64,000 bases of DNA from Limonium bicolor (GCA_023374045.1 CM041780.1:171978839-172042838), one strand, 5' to 3'. Numbered from the stretch's first letter, positions 1-11,318 are shown. Numbers and translations are program-made. The notes: generated from the sequence alone by a model not told the origin.

Positions 1-120
1 ATTTTAGCCCGACCGACCTTACCAAGGTCGTAACTAAGGTCAGTCGAAGTCAGAATACTCCGGATTTGCAAATTTTAGGCCAACCGACCCTCCAAGGTTG
101 GTCCAGCCTAGTACCCATTT
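1..120. repeat. CG-rich inverted-repeat array inside LTR H (partial)
   Basis: Clustered GACCGACC, AAGGTCG and AAGGTTGGTC words form short imperfect inverted repeats. The position and base composition match the arrays inside the LTRs of A, C, D and G, although the exact motif differs. Confidence 0.6.
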
Positions 121-2274
121 AACTACTCACTTTGAACTCCAAATTCACCTCAATTCTTACCCAATCTTTTCCTAATCATTTCCACATGTTTTCTACATGT
201 TTAAACACCCTAAAACACTCCATAAACCTTACTAAATCATTGCCCAACTTCGTTACTCAATTCTTGTTCAACTCCATAAATACAATTCCCATTCTTGCAC
301 TTATGCACACTAGTTCATTTCCAACCTTTTCTCTAGGTAGTTCACCATATTCTCAGCTCATTTGATCCTTCCAAATCCTTCCTAGACATCTACATTATCT
401 ACACCCAAGTCCATCCTCCATTTCCAAGATTATGCTCACTAACTCTTTCCTAAAATTTCCAAACACTAAGATACTGTTTTGCTACAGATTTTTATTCTAC
501 CATTTCCAAGCCTTCAGCCACCATCTATGGGGGATTAATCCACTCAATTCAATTCAATTCACCTAAACACCTAGTTAGTCCTAGGTCAATTCTTACTCAT
601 AATAACACTTAAAACACTTAGATTTCTACACAGATTTTGCCATAGTTCACCTACAATTCTAACATCTCCAAATACACAATTTGTTCACCTAATTCAATTT
701 AAAACTAGCCACACCCATAAAGGGTCCTACCAGCACACAATATCCATTCAAAATCCACAAGTCAACAATATAAGCACTAAACTTAAATGTTTGGCTCTTA
801 GGCCCTTAAATCACAATTCAATCAACAAGTTCACAAATTCTCTCTAACTTTCACCAAACACATTTCTAGCAAAATTTTGGTTTCAATCATTTTTAATTTC
901 CCATCCCAAAATTCTAAAACCATTAGAGACATACATTAAGGTGGATGATTACCTTAAATCCCCAAGTTTTCACTTTCTCTTCTTCTCTCCTCTTTCTTGA
1001 TTGAAAATCGGTCAAGGTGGGAAATGCTCTTGCCAAGCTGCAGCTCAACATCAAATGAAGAAATGGGATTAAGCAAAGACACTTAACCCATTAATTAACT
1101 TAAGGGTGCAAGGAATGCTTGAAACACTAGAATTAGGCATTACCATGGAAACCCTAGAAGTTGTCTTTGGTCATGAATCAAGAGGGAGTTCCAACTAAGA
1201 TTTTGTAGCTTGTACCCATGCTCCAACAAGGAAGGAGAAACAGAGCAAGGAAGAGTCAAAATCGGCCATGACAAGGAAATAGAGGAAACCATGTACTTTT
1301 GTGATTTTTCTTACCTTAGAACATAGAGGGTGTGCTCTTGCCCAAGAAAATGGACTTTCCTCCTCAAATGGGCTATACCCATGGAAGTCAACTTCCACCA
1401 TTTGAGATTCCGAAAAGAGAGGGAGGTAGCCCTTGTTCTAACTAAGACAATGGTGTGTTTAGTTTTAGATTTGGAGCATTGTAGTGTCTTGAACAAGGGA
1501 GAGAAGTTAAGAGCTAGAAGAGGAGCTCAAAATCGCCATTAGAGGGGAGGAGGGGAGTTCTCACGGTTTGGGAGGAAGAGAGGAGAAAGGGAATCAGCAG
1601 AATAGAGGAGAGAGAAGAGTAGGTGGGTATTTGTTTTTCACTTTTCACTTTTTGTTTTATTCTCTCTCTCTTTTTCTTTTCTCTTGTTTAATTTAATAGT
1701 TGCTGAATGAGATAGTATATCTCATGTGGTGGCTGGTTTTTTTAGGCAGTCATGGGGGCCTTCATTTGCCCATTGACCATGTTAAGTTAATACAAGTCCA
1801 CATGTACTTAAACTATTACTATTCATTGACCGGGCCCGTTTTCTGGATAATTTCTTGTTTCTTCAATTTTAATGGTTCTTAAGCTTCCCATTAATGTTTA
1901 ATTATAGTTATTTGATTGACTATAATTTTTAAGGGTCTATTTGACCACTTAAAGTCACGTTTTCGGGTTTCCTCGAAAAACATGCTTTACTCCATTAGCA
2001 TTTTAATCCATTATTTGGATCCGTTTTCTTCAGGAATTGTTCCCACATATTATTTAGGCATAATTAAGCCCTAATAATCCATCTAGGACTCTAACCGAGG
2101 TCATATACCCCCTATGGTTGCGTAACACTCATTTTTTGCATTTTTTTTACTTTTTAAGCATGTTCTCTTTTCTTTGGCTTTATTTTCTTCACCAAAGCTC
2201 TTTAGGCATCATTAGTCCTATAAAATTCATAATATAATAATTTAATCACCATACTTAGGTTCGGGGTATTTCAC
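1..2274 (-). mobile_element. Partial LTR of a Tekay-like Ty3/gypsy element (H), cut by window edge
   Basis: Read on the minus strand, this starts with TGAAATACCCC at the right edge, the same LTR start as the longer Tekay-like LTRs elsewhere in the window. About 290 bases in there is a CACGTTTT/AAAACATG hairpin like the one in LTR G. Further in there is a stretch with CCATGGGTATAGCCC that recurs in related LTRs. The left edge is inside a CG-rich array (GACCGACC, AAGGTCGG). Element LTRs of this type here run about 4 kb, so roughly half is visible. No coding region is expected or seen; the short ORFs are chance. Its right neighbour is the broken 5' LTR of a short LTR element, so H is the younger insertion. 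The five bases after it (CTAAC) are the likely target duplication, but the partner lies outside the window. Whether H is solo or full length cannot be told. Confidence 0.75.
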
Positions 2275-2279
2275 TAACA

Positions 2280-2414
2280 AATATAACTTGCCTTTTAGAC
2301 AAATTAGTTACATCTCTCGGTGGAGAGGGCCCCTTTTGGGAGTTACTATTACAATAATAGCATGGTTTTTCTTGGTTCTTTCCCTCGTCCCTCTCCCGAT
2401 TTCTAAATCTAACA
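2280..2414 (+). repeat. Truncated 5' LTR of the short element
   Basis: Matches the right half of the 3' LTR with scattered substitutions and ends in TCTAACA, as the 3' LTR does. The first 140 bases or so are lost at the junction with LTR H. Right after it comes AATTTGTGCGGTGAGCG, which is where a primer-binding site is expected; I cannot assign the tRNA. Confidence 0.7.
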
Positions 2415-2417
2415 AAT

Positions 2418-2905
2418 TTGTGCGGTGAGCGTGGATTCGGGGCGGGATTGTCAAACACCAGAATGGAGGAACGAATTGAGGTGTTACAGAGAAAAATGGA
2501 GATAGAGGAGAACGGGCAAATGCTGGATTGCGCGAGCAAGTTGCTCTCACGGGACTCAGAATGGATCAACTCCTATCTTAGTTGGAGGGGTTTGAGAAGA
2601 TGATTGCAGCAATGGCAGATCAAGAATGCCCACAACCGTTCTCTACTGAAGATGGCGAAGGCGGTGGAAAAGGAATCAAAGGATTGGAAAGGAATCGATT
2701 TTTCACAAGTCGAACTTTCACTTTGGCAAGAAAGGATCCACAATTGTCTTCTTCTGGTGCTGGAGATGGAATTGGGGAAAATCAATCATTCCTCGCGACG
2801 AAGCGGCCTAGCTTCATCGGGGAAGGTCTCAGTTCTATCAGACTAGATTCTTTGTCTTTTCTGGCGAAGGCTGAGAAACACTTCTCGATCCTAATTACCA
2901 CATAA
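2418..2905 (+). pseudogene. gag: gag-like remnant of the short element
   Basis: Two overlapping frames carry coding-like sequence after the primer-site region. The last part reads SFLAKAEKHFSI, which resembles the W-x-A-R-A-E-K-x-F segment near the start of the conserved gag domain in Ty3/gypsy elements. Upstream, the residues are charged and low in complexity, as gag N-termini often are. The frame changes at least once near position 2600 and the downstream gag half (matrix/capsid core and zinc knuckle) is not found. Replacement by other sequence from about 3000 on fits a deletion or capture event. It is non-functional as it stands; a different retroelement lineage cannot be excluded. Confidence 0.5.
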
Positions 2906-3287
2906 TCGATGACGATCTACTGGCCGTTAGGGACCCGACAACACCAAAATACCAACATGTCATTGGAGCCATTAGTTGTAGCAAAGAAAACAGGCGATAT
3001 TGTCGAAGGAGTTGAAAGTGGAACTGCTCCAACGGCGGAGCGACAATGGAATGCGGTGTCTTCCCACACCGATGCACTCAGCGACCGGTCTTCTTCTGTG
3101 GTCGCGCTAGGGAAGAAGATGGAAGGAGTGGGGAAAGAGAAGCAGGGAATTCAAATCACACTGTAGAGGAGCACACTTGTTTAGGGATGAAATGTTTAAC
3201 CATGGCCAAAGGATTGAAGAGGAACTTGTTCGAAAGGAGATAGGTCGGATCGATCCCTTTGTGGACAAATCTACAGCATGTCAATGG

Positions 3288-3745
3288 GATGAAGGAGGAT
3301 CCGAAGAGGGCTGCAGGCTACTCTTCTCCGGGGTTGAACCTCTTGTCTCCTAGTTCAGTGCTTCATATGGGATGGTTCTGAACCTTCTGGTGGGTGCAAA
3401 AGTTACTCGGATCAAATGGTGCTGACAGTGTTAAGGTTTCCCAAGCTGGTAGAACATTAGAAGAGGCAAGGAAGTTGGTTGATCAAAGTTTTTGTAACCA
3501 TCTGGGAAGCAATGTTACGCTTGCTTCCAAAGAGGAGCTTGAAAGAATAACGAAATAAATTGAGAAGTTGAACTCATAAGATTAGTGGTGAAGCTATTGA
3601 TAAGAAAAGTGGGAAATAATTGTTAGATAGGGCATATAAGCGGATTGCAAAATTACAGGATGAACTAAGGGTGAAAAAGCATCTCCGAGAGCAAGAGGAA
3701 CTCATTTTCGTCAAGTCTGCAGTGCGGGTGCAGCACAAGGTGGAT
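3288..3745 (+). pseudogene. ISE2: Captured fragment of an ISE2-like DExH-box RNA helicase
   Basis: Read in three consecutive frames, the stretch gives GGSEEGCRLLFSGVEPLVS, then SASYGMVLNLLVGAKVTR, then AGRTLEEARKLVDQSF and SNVTLASKEELERI, then AYKRIAKLQDELR. From memory, this order and wording is typical of the region after the helicase core in the chloroplast RNA helicase ISE2 (DExH15) and its SKI2/MTR4-type relatives. In-frame stops (for example a TAG between VS and FSA) and at least two frameshifts make it a dead copy. It lies between a gag remnant and the polypurine tract of a short LTR element, so it travels with that element. No intron-like gap interrupts the homology as read, which fits capture from processed RNA but does not prove it. 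The family identification is from recall and needs a search. Confidence 0.65.
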
Positions 3746-3974
3746 GTCTATGGGGGATGAGTGACGTAGGCTTACATCATAGATTGGGCCCACATGGTGG
3801 GTTGAAGTATGCTAGTTCAATAAAACCCTTGCTGATAACATTTGAAGGAATGTCTTGTAGGTTGACTGGGCCGCTTGAGGCCGGTATTGCACAATAGAAG
3901 CTAACAAGCTGCAAAGGAACTTTTCTTGTGCTATTTTTCTTTTTTCATTCCAGCCTTGTGGACAAGGCTTGTTT

Positions 3975-3986
3975 GGGGAGGGATAG
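3975..3986 (+). other. Polypurine tract of the short element
   Basis: GGGGAGGGATAG lies directly before the TG of the 3' LTR, the standard place for the primer of plus-strand DNA synthesis. Confidence 0.75.
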
Positions 3987-4257
3987 TGTTGTTAGTAGTA
4001 TTGTTGATATTAGTAAGAGTTTGGGGAGCGTATATTTGGAAAGGGGAAATACATTAAGATATTATAGATAAAAGGGATTAGGGGGGATTGAGAGAGAAGG
4101 AATGTCATTTACTGGGTTGCTTGGGTAACTTTCCTTTTAGGCAGATTAGTTACATCTCTCGTTAGAGAGGGACCCTTTTGGGGAGTTACTTTTACAATAA
4201 TAGCTTGGTTTTTCTTGGTTCTTTCCCTCGTCCCTCTCCCGATTTCTAACTCTAACA
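3987..4257 (+). repeat. 3' LTR of the short element (271 bp)
   Basis: Starts TGTTGTTAG and ends CTCTAACA, flanked on the left by a purine tract. Its second half matches the 5' LTR remnant. No target duplication can be tested because the left end of the element is lost. Confidence 0.75.
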
Positions 4258-6013
4258 TATCACCTATGAACTTTCACCTATCACCCGATCCACTCGTCAC
4301 CCGTGTATGATCCGGGTGATAATTCACCAAAACAGACTTGATAAGAAATTAAATTTTGAACTATTTTTGAAAGTAAAGAGACTTTATATTATATGCTAAG
4401 CATATCTCATATATATAAAATTTTGATATTTAAACTGAACCAGTCAGCATTAACACATTGATTACATAATGTTAGAAGACCAAACTTAGATTATTTTCAA
4501 TGTTTAACTGAGTAAGTCATTTATAAGTAAGGTACCTCACTCTTTAGCTAGTTAACCTTGTAGTAGACCGAGCCAAGAAATATTGATAATTGAAATGTAG
4601 GAGATGTGTTATTTATAAGTGAGAAATCCTAATCTATGAACTAATAATTCAATGTGGGATGTAGTTATTGATCAACTTACTCCCACATCATTTTTGGGTT
4701 GAAAAAGTAACATGTATATTCACTATGTATAATGTTATTTACAAGTGAGAAATCCTAATCTATGAACTAATAATTCTATACGGGTCACAATAATGTTTTT
4801 GGGTCAAAATTGGTTGTGCTTTGTGAAGACCGGTGATGAAAAGATAGTAACAAGTAGAAACAGTTAATGAGAGCGTATCTTTGAACTCAATGTGTCATTT
4901 CGTTTTTAGGCCATACCAAACACCACACATGAAGTAACGTTTTTTATGTCCCGAACTATCGGCTTTAAGCCTAACTTAAAGCAAGGACATTGACATTAAG
5001 TTGTCAGTTTCACATTCAATGTTAGTCGTGGTGTGGGTTTGGGAGTAGACGAGATTATTAGATCATTACACTCTATACAATTTCATATTATTGTTAGTTA
5101 AAGGGATATTTCATAGTATACTATTGAGGTTTCCTAAAGTGTTGTAGTATAGCACTGTATGCAATGAAAGCTTTTTTTTGTCAATAATTATATCTTCAAA
5201 CCCGTAAATCTTAATTGTATGACTTAAACTTTGAACCCTACATGTTGAATCCTCAAACTTTCAGTCATATATCCTTAAACTTTTAACAATCAAAATTCAA
5301 ACCCTAGACCTAAAGCTCAAACCCTTAATTATATACCTTGAACTTTAAATATTGAAGGCAAATCCTTGAACATTAAACCTTTGTAGCAGTAGCTTGATAC
5401 CTATGAAGAACCGAAAGAATTTATAAGGTTGATATTTGAGCTATATGTATATGTATGTAAGTCTTAGTGGCATAATGTGAAATTTTGTAAATATCTATGG
5501 TATATTGAGTAACATGTTTTATTAAACTGAATGTGATTACAAAAATTAATGTACTACAAGGATCAAGGGAAATTGAAAATGAAAGTGCACAAAGGGAATA
5601 ATAAAAAAAACCCGAGAAGCGGGCATGAGAGTTACTTGGAATAGAAAGATATAAACTAAAATTCGCTAAACTGATACACAAATAAAGTATCTTTAAACAA
5701 GGTTATTGAGGGACTTTTGATATGTTTTTACATGATTCAAAGAGTTTGGACAACCTAGATTTAATTCTTTTCATATATCATCAACTCTTATTCATTTTTA
5801 GTCTCGTCACATAATCTATCTGGTTATAAAATGTAAATTTGGTTTAGTGGAAATATATGAACATTCCAAATTCACATCATATACTACTATCACTTACATC
5901 AAAGTCGTAGGTAAGTATATTTTATATATTTTTCTTCCATGTCATGACTAACTTACCATATTCATTTCCACCTAATAATGTAAAATTAGTAAGGAAAATA
6001 TTGAAGTGTATCC
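4258..6013. other. Gene-free AT-rich stretch with one short direct duplication
   Basis: No frame shows recognisable protein content. A 42-bp segment containing GTGAGAAATCCTAATC occurs twice about 126 bp apart (4609-4650 and 4735-4776). Around 5200-5390 there is a loose run of words such as AAACCCT and CTTAAACTTT, which looks like degenerate low-complexity DNA. This is the left flank of the element A insertion. Confidence 0.6.
4609..4650 (+). repeat. 42-bp direct repeat, copy 1
   Basis: Differs by one base from a second copy at 4735-4776. Both are followed by unrelated sequence, so this is a local duplication, not a long tandem array. Confidence 0.7.
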
Positions 6014-6283
6014 ACCTCTGAAATACCCCAAACTTAGATATGGTGTTTAAATGATAAACTAAGATATAAGGAGGCTAAATAATGCCTTAGAAACATTAAG
6101 AAACATTTCTAATCAAAGAAAATATAAGGAAACACCAAAAGAGCAGTTTAAGCAAAAACGTGCTCTAAGCTTGGAGAGACTTGGGAGAGTACCCAAATAT
6201 TGTTCTAAGACCTTAGTAATATCCTAATGGTCATTTTAAGTCAATTACCAAAGAAAACCAAGCTCGAAAACAAGTTAAAACAC

Positions 6284-6317
6284 AAAATGTGCTTTAAGGA
6301 GTCTTAAAGCACGTTTT
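6284..6317 (+). promoter_or_regulatory. Conserved hairpin near LTR start (A, 5' copy)
   Basis: Arms AAAATGTGCTTTAAG and CTTAAAGCACGTTTT pair with one mismatch around a GAGT loop. The same hairpin is at 21901-21934 in the 3' LTR and, with perfect arms, at 43812-43845 in solo LTR C. Its role is unknown. Confidence 0.6.
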
Positions 6318-8349
6318 TGAAAAATTGTCTTGTAAATGAGTTTTGAATGGCTAAATGTCCATCATTACTCTTTAATTAATATGTGTACTATATAGTATCA
6401 CATTTGGAGGTCTATATCAATGGGAAATCAAAAATTTCACAACAATGTGCCTTGTTTTTGATGAATAGTGAATTAATTAAGCTAGTTTATAACATAAGTC
6501 TATATAAGTGAGACATTTGGTCAACAAAGACTAAACTACCCTCATTCATTAAAGGGGGCCGGTTTTTTAAGTGTGACTCACCACACTTATCTAGCTAAGT
6601 AAAGAGAAAGCAAAAATAAGTAAGTTATAAAGTAAAAACACTATTCACCTTTTAAGATAAATATCACATTTACTTACCTCTCTCCTCACTTCTTCATTCT
6701 CCCTTGTTCACACGGTTTCTTGCTCTCTTTCTCTTCTCCATTCACGTAGAGCTCACCTCCATGAAAGCTCCATCTTCCCTTGGCCACATCTTGCTCATTT
6801 AAGCTCCAAATCCAAAACAAAATACATATTCTTCTTAGTTAGCTCAAGCTCCTCCTTTCTATCTTTTCAAAACTTCAAGAGCTTCATTTTGGTGCCAAGT
6901 CAAACCACCATTAGAGGAGGAAATTCAAGTTTGGAGACTCCATTGGCATCTCCATTCTCTTAAGGTAAAGAAAGTGTAAGAAAATCTAGGTTTCCACCAT
7001 TTTCTTCACATGTCCGAAAATATATACTCATGGGACTCCATGTTTATGCCTTGTTCTAGCTTGTTTCTACTCTTCAAAGGAGAGAGGAGGTCCTTCTTGC
7101 TTCATACCCAAGTTGTCTTGAGAAAACCAAGGTAAAATAATCACATTAATACCTTAAAGCATATTTTTAACCTAGGGTTTGTTCCTTAGGGTTAATGTGT
7201 TATCTAGTACTCATTGGAGTCATTGGATATTGGTTAGAACATTGGCAAGGAGAATCACATTGGTGACCGAGATTGAACAAAGAAAACCTAAGGAGAAAAA
7301 CTTTTAAGCTTGTGAGAAAACAAGGTAAATTACTTACCTTAAGGTGTTTTGTTGTTTAAGGGAATGAGATGTAAGTATATGATGAGTTTAGTGTAGAGGT
7401 TATATTGGGAAGGTGCTATAAAACCTAGGAGAAACAATGACTATTCTTGTGAACTTGTGACTAAGGAGCAAATGAGAAAAGAGATAGTTTAAGGATGTAA
7501 AGGTGAAGTACAAGAAGCATTTTATTTCAATGGGAGCCTTGTTGAGTGTATTCGCAGGTTGAAGGCATATATATGTGGAAATTCAGTGGTTAAGATTATT
7601 GTTATTTAAGGGCCTAAGTGCCAAGCATTTTAAGTTTAAGCATTATATGATGATGTGGTGAAGTTTTAGTGTAAATTGGGTGTTAAGGTGTTGTGATGAG
7701 AATTTGTGTGGTATTGGTTGTTTGATGGAGAAAAACCATGTGTTAGGAAGTACTATATACTAGAGAACCCATGGCAAAATTTAAAGGAGAGTTTAAGTGT
7801 TTAAGATATCCTAAGGGAATTTAATGACTAAGGAAGTACTAGGAATGTTCTATGGGTTGTCTTGATGAAAAAGGGTGAAGTTAAGGTGTTTTAATGACTT
7901 ATGATGACTTAGGTATCACCATGGAAGATTTAGGAATCAAGAGAATGTATTCGAGTGTTTAGGACTTAGGCAAATGTTGATGCACAACTAGGAAGGAAAT
8001 AATGTGATGATGGAAGTTTAGACTTGTTAAGGAACTTTAAGTAAATGCTTAAAAGAGTTTTAGATAGTGAGATATGCTTGGGAGATGATGTTATAGTGGT
8101 GAAGAAAACATTTGGCATAGTGGTTACACTAGGTATGAACCACCACCTAGAAACCTAGAGGAAAGCATTACAAGTGTTAGCATTATTACAAGGAAAATGC
8201 ATAATGACTAAGGTGGATCTTGGTGGATGATTTAAGGTATTTGAAGGAGGGCTTAAGGTGTATTTGAGTTGCCCAAATGAGGTTATAACATATTAGAATA
8301 TATGAGGAGAAGTTTGGAGTTGAAAGAGAATTTAGAAACAAGTTTCTAG

Positions 8350-8685
8350 AGCCGACCGGCCTTAGGACCGGACTTGCAAGGTCGGTCGGGCTCTGTTACA
8401 CTACCGGAGAATGTTTCTGGAATCGACCGGACTTGGGGACCGGACTTACAAGTCCGGTCGGGCTTGTGTTTTGTGAGGGAATTAGTTTCTGGAATAGACC
8501 GGACATGGGACCGGACTTGTCAAGTCCGGTCGGGCATGAATTTTGTACGGTAATAAGTCTCTGGAATCGACCGGACATAGGACCGGACATGTAAGTCCGG
8601 TCGGGGTAGAATTTTCCAACGGTAAAAGGGTACTGGAATGGACCGGACTTGGCAAGTCCGGTCGGTAAGTCCGGTCGAGCCTAAA
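8350..8685 (+). repeat. CG-rich palindrome array in 5' LTR of A
   Basis: Five units built on arms like GACCGGACTTG and CAAGTCCGGTC are separated by 50-70 bp of AT-richer sequence with CTGGAAT. The last unit is a near-perfect 23-base palindrome. An almost identical array is at 23955-24290 in the 3' LTR. CG and CCGG density is far above the flanks. Confidence 0.8.
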
Positions 8686-9726
8686 AACAAAAAAAAAGAA
8701 ATTTTTATTTCTAAGAGGAGTTAATTGGTATTAGGTGTATGCCATTAGTAGGGTAGTAATGATTAGACCCTAAGAACTTAAGGAATTAAGTTAAGCTTAA
8801 GTATAAGTTTTAATGTTTAAAGTTAAGTTTGTAAGCTAAGTGATAAAGACTTCGATAGTTATTGAATGGAAGTCCTTAGGGACTTAAGTGAGTTAAGTAA
8901 GTGCAAAAACTCTAACCTAAAAAATGAATGACTGTTTTAGGTTTGTGAAATTGGGACCCCGAGAGAATGTTAAACAAAACACGATCGACGGTGAACGGTA
9001 CAATCCTTCTTGTGACCTGCTTGCTACGAGGTGTCCCTCGTCTGTGTGCTATCTTTATTATTTTGCTATGACTAAAACAGATAAAGCATGCACCGGTTTA
9101 TTGTTCTCGTTTGTGATTGTGTTTATATTTACACTAACCCGCGAGACTTGAGATTGTTACTAACCAGTTTAGTACTTACTGAGTTAAGATAGATTAAGTT
9201 TGTGGTCATTGGTTAATGCCCGTTAGTGCTTAGCTAGCACATGGTGTTAATGGTCTACAACTGGACTTGAGTGAGGAAACCCGGGACCGATCTCCGGTCT
9301 GCATGCTAAGGAAAAAGGGGGACGTATCTGAATCGATCCGCCCCTCCGTAAGGCCTTGTCTTCGGACTTGTAGCCTAGGGCCGGTTGCCGGCTCAGCTAC
9401 GCTGACTCCCGTCCAGAGTAGGTGGCATTAAGATGGTGCGGGTGATCACCTAAATCCCAGGTTCGATTTAAGCTACAACCAATCCCTTCAGGAAAGTGTT
9501 TGTATACTGATTAATTAAGATTGAGACTAAGAGTTAAGGTAAGGTAAGGATGAGGATTAAGGAATGAGGACTAAGGAGGGGGTTACTAACCCACTTGTTA
9601 AGGGGACGCTTGAGTCGTTCATTGGTTGTGAACTATACATGTGTCATCTGTGGTTATTGTTATTCATTCATATTATGCTCGTGTATGTAATCAATTTCCA
9701 TGCTATCGAACAATTAGTCGTTCGTA

Positions 9727-9800
9727 GCCCCGTTAGCTTGGGGGCCATGAGAGGGTGGTACCACCTTCGTGCGACCCCCTCGGGGGCTATTTTTACAACT
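9727..9800 (+). promoter_or_regulatory. Hairpin cluster in the 3' third of the LTR (A, 5' copy)
   Basis: GCCCCGTTAGCTTGGGGGC, GGTGGTACCACC and CCCCCTCGGGGG are three inverted repeats within 60 bases, followed by a T-rich run and TTGCAGGTAAG. The 3' LTR copy reads CAGCATTCGTGCTG before the C/G hairpin. Solo LTRs C and D keep a CAGC...GCTG hairpin next to a CCCC...GGGG hairpin at the same relative place, which argues for a structured RNA or DNA element. I infer it lies in R or U5. Confidence 0.55.
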
Positions 9801-10138
9801 TGCAGGTAAGAGGCCCATGAGGACGCACTACGAGAGTATGAGCGTTTAGACTCTAGGTGGGGAATTTATTTTAGTTCGGGTTGCGCCTGTGCACCCGACT
9901 GTTTATATTAAACTGATTAAGTTTGGGATTACGTTTGAGATACTAGTACTCGGTTGGTTGTTGGTTATTTGAATGTGATGTTTAAGTGGATAAGTATCGT
10001 AAGTATTTAAACCGGTTATTGCTACGATCATACCGTGGCAAGGTCCGGGTGTTGTTTATTTCCGCTGCGACGTATTCGATTAAGTGTTCAGATTGCGAGA
10101 TAACCACGATAGGACTTTGGATGGGGTGTTACAAAAAG

Positions 10139-10150
10139 TGGTATCAGAGC
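10139..10150 (+). other. Primer-binding site of A (initiator Met-tRNA)
   Basis: TGGTATCAGAGC, five bases after the 5' LTR, is the standard plant primer site complementary to the 3' end of initiator tRNA-Met. Confidence 0.92.
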
Positions 10151-10996
10151 GTAGTTACGTCTGATCAAGAAATACCGGGACATGAGTAACCACCGAGTTA
10201 GGATATAAGTTGAGGAATAAAGTGTTGGGTTAAGGGTGTGAGAATTTAGAGATGAGTAGATCGATGACCACTAATAATGTGGATTGTCTTTACCGTCTAC
10301 GGACGTTATAAAACTTACTAACCAAACATGGAGTACGAATCTAATGTAAGTTTATGCTTGTTCAGATGGCAGAGACGCCCTAAGAGGCTGAGGTCACGGC
10401 CGGGTGAGGATATTCCAGGGATACCTGGAGGCAGATACTATCGCATAGATCGTCAGCAGCCGCTTTAGGGTATAGGCGTATCGCCTGGTGTGGTGCACCA
10501 CCTCCACCCCACAACCTAGGGAACCAAACTGGGTGAAGAGTCATCAACCTTCGACCCGCTCATTTTAAGGGGAGACCGACCCCGCCAAGCTTGAGTGTCG
10601 TACCATCTCCGAGCTGGAGACCGCCTTCGAGACCCTTGATGTCCCGCTTGGGATCAAGGTGCGCTACTGGCTTTCTACCTCAAGGGGTCGGCAGGCGATT
10701 GGTGGAAGCTGGTGAGGTGCCGAGCATGTGGCCAATCCAGAGTCGGCTGGGAGCAGTACACCGCCTTCTACGTGCAAAGTACTACCCCGCCCATGTCCAG
10801 ACGAAAAGCGCTGCAGTTGGATGCGCTTACGGCAGTCGGACAAGTGACATGGACGAGTATTACTCAGAGGTCACTGCCTTGCTCCGTCTTCTGCCAGTCT
10901 AGGGTATTCTGACCAGATCTTGGTGGACCGCTTCTATGCGGGCTTAGCCATCGACCCGCTACGGCATGGGGCCGACGAGTTACACCTACCTTGCAG

Positions 10997-11074
10997 GTTA
11001 ATAAGAACGATTGAATTTGAGTAAGAGGTAATAATTTATATTAGGAAATAATGTGACTAATATATGGAAAGCAG
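10997..11074 (+). other. Intron-like segment 1 in gag of A (78 bp)
   Basis: Starts GTTAATAAG after TTGCAG, ends GGAAAGCAG before GATGCT, is AT-rich against GC-rich flanks, and has a CTAAT branch-point-like word 14 bases before the end. Excision joins ...ACC TTG CAG and GAT GCT ATC in frame as TLQ-DAI. Both edges carry CAGG. Splicing is inferred. Confidence 0.5.
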
Positions 11075-11318
11075 GATGCTATCATGCCGCTGCTAGGTTG
11101 AGATTACCGTCCCGCTGAGGACGAGGAGAATGCAAAGAGGAGAGTGCTGGGAAGAGCTCAGAGAGTCAGGGCAAGGAGGGTACAGAAACAAAAGTACCAG
11201 CCTCAGGCCCAGAAGAATCAGAACCCGAAAGGGAAGGAGAAAAGGAGAAGGCTTCGGAAGAGCCTTGAAGCTGACCTATGCTATTGCAGCTACACCACTG
11301 CGCTCTAAGGCGCAAAGG

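Larger units (their letters stand above)
2280..4257 (+). mobile_element. Short LTR retroelement with decayed gag and captured host helicase fragment
   Basis: Two direct repeats of about 130 bp that share a block from CCTTTTAG to ATTTCTAA mark a truncated 5' LTR and a complete 3' LTR. The 3' LTR begins with TG, ends with CA and is preceded by a purine tract. Between them lie 1.6 kb with a decayed gag-like ORF and then sequence that reads as a host RNA helicase. No protease, RT or integrase is visible, so it would have needed a partner element to move. The left part of its 5' LTR is missing and is replaced by LTR H. Gene capture inside LTR elements is known in plants; this case is inferred from the translation only. 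Confidence 0.75.
6019..10133 (+). repeat. 5' LTR of element A
   Basis: Begins TG and ends CA, 4115 bp. The first 2.7 kb are almost identical to the 3' LTR, while the last 1.2 kb differ by many one-base gaps. It contains a 15-bp-arm hairpin near 6284-6317, a CG-rich palindrome array near 8350-8685, the conserved word GACGGTGAACGGTA at 8987-9000 and a hairpin cluster near 9727-9790. Confidence 0.92.

Noticed and set aside
2255..2550. Minus-strand ORFs over the short element 5' LTR
   Set aside because: They are shadows of the gag-side strand and LTR; no recognised domain.
10591..10912. Separate small host gene in GC-rich DNA
   Set aside because: The frames are pieces of the gag of element A, in order with the rest of gag.
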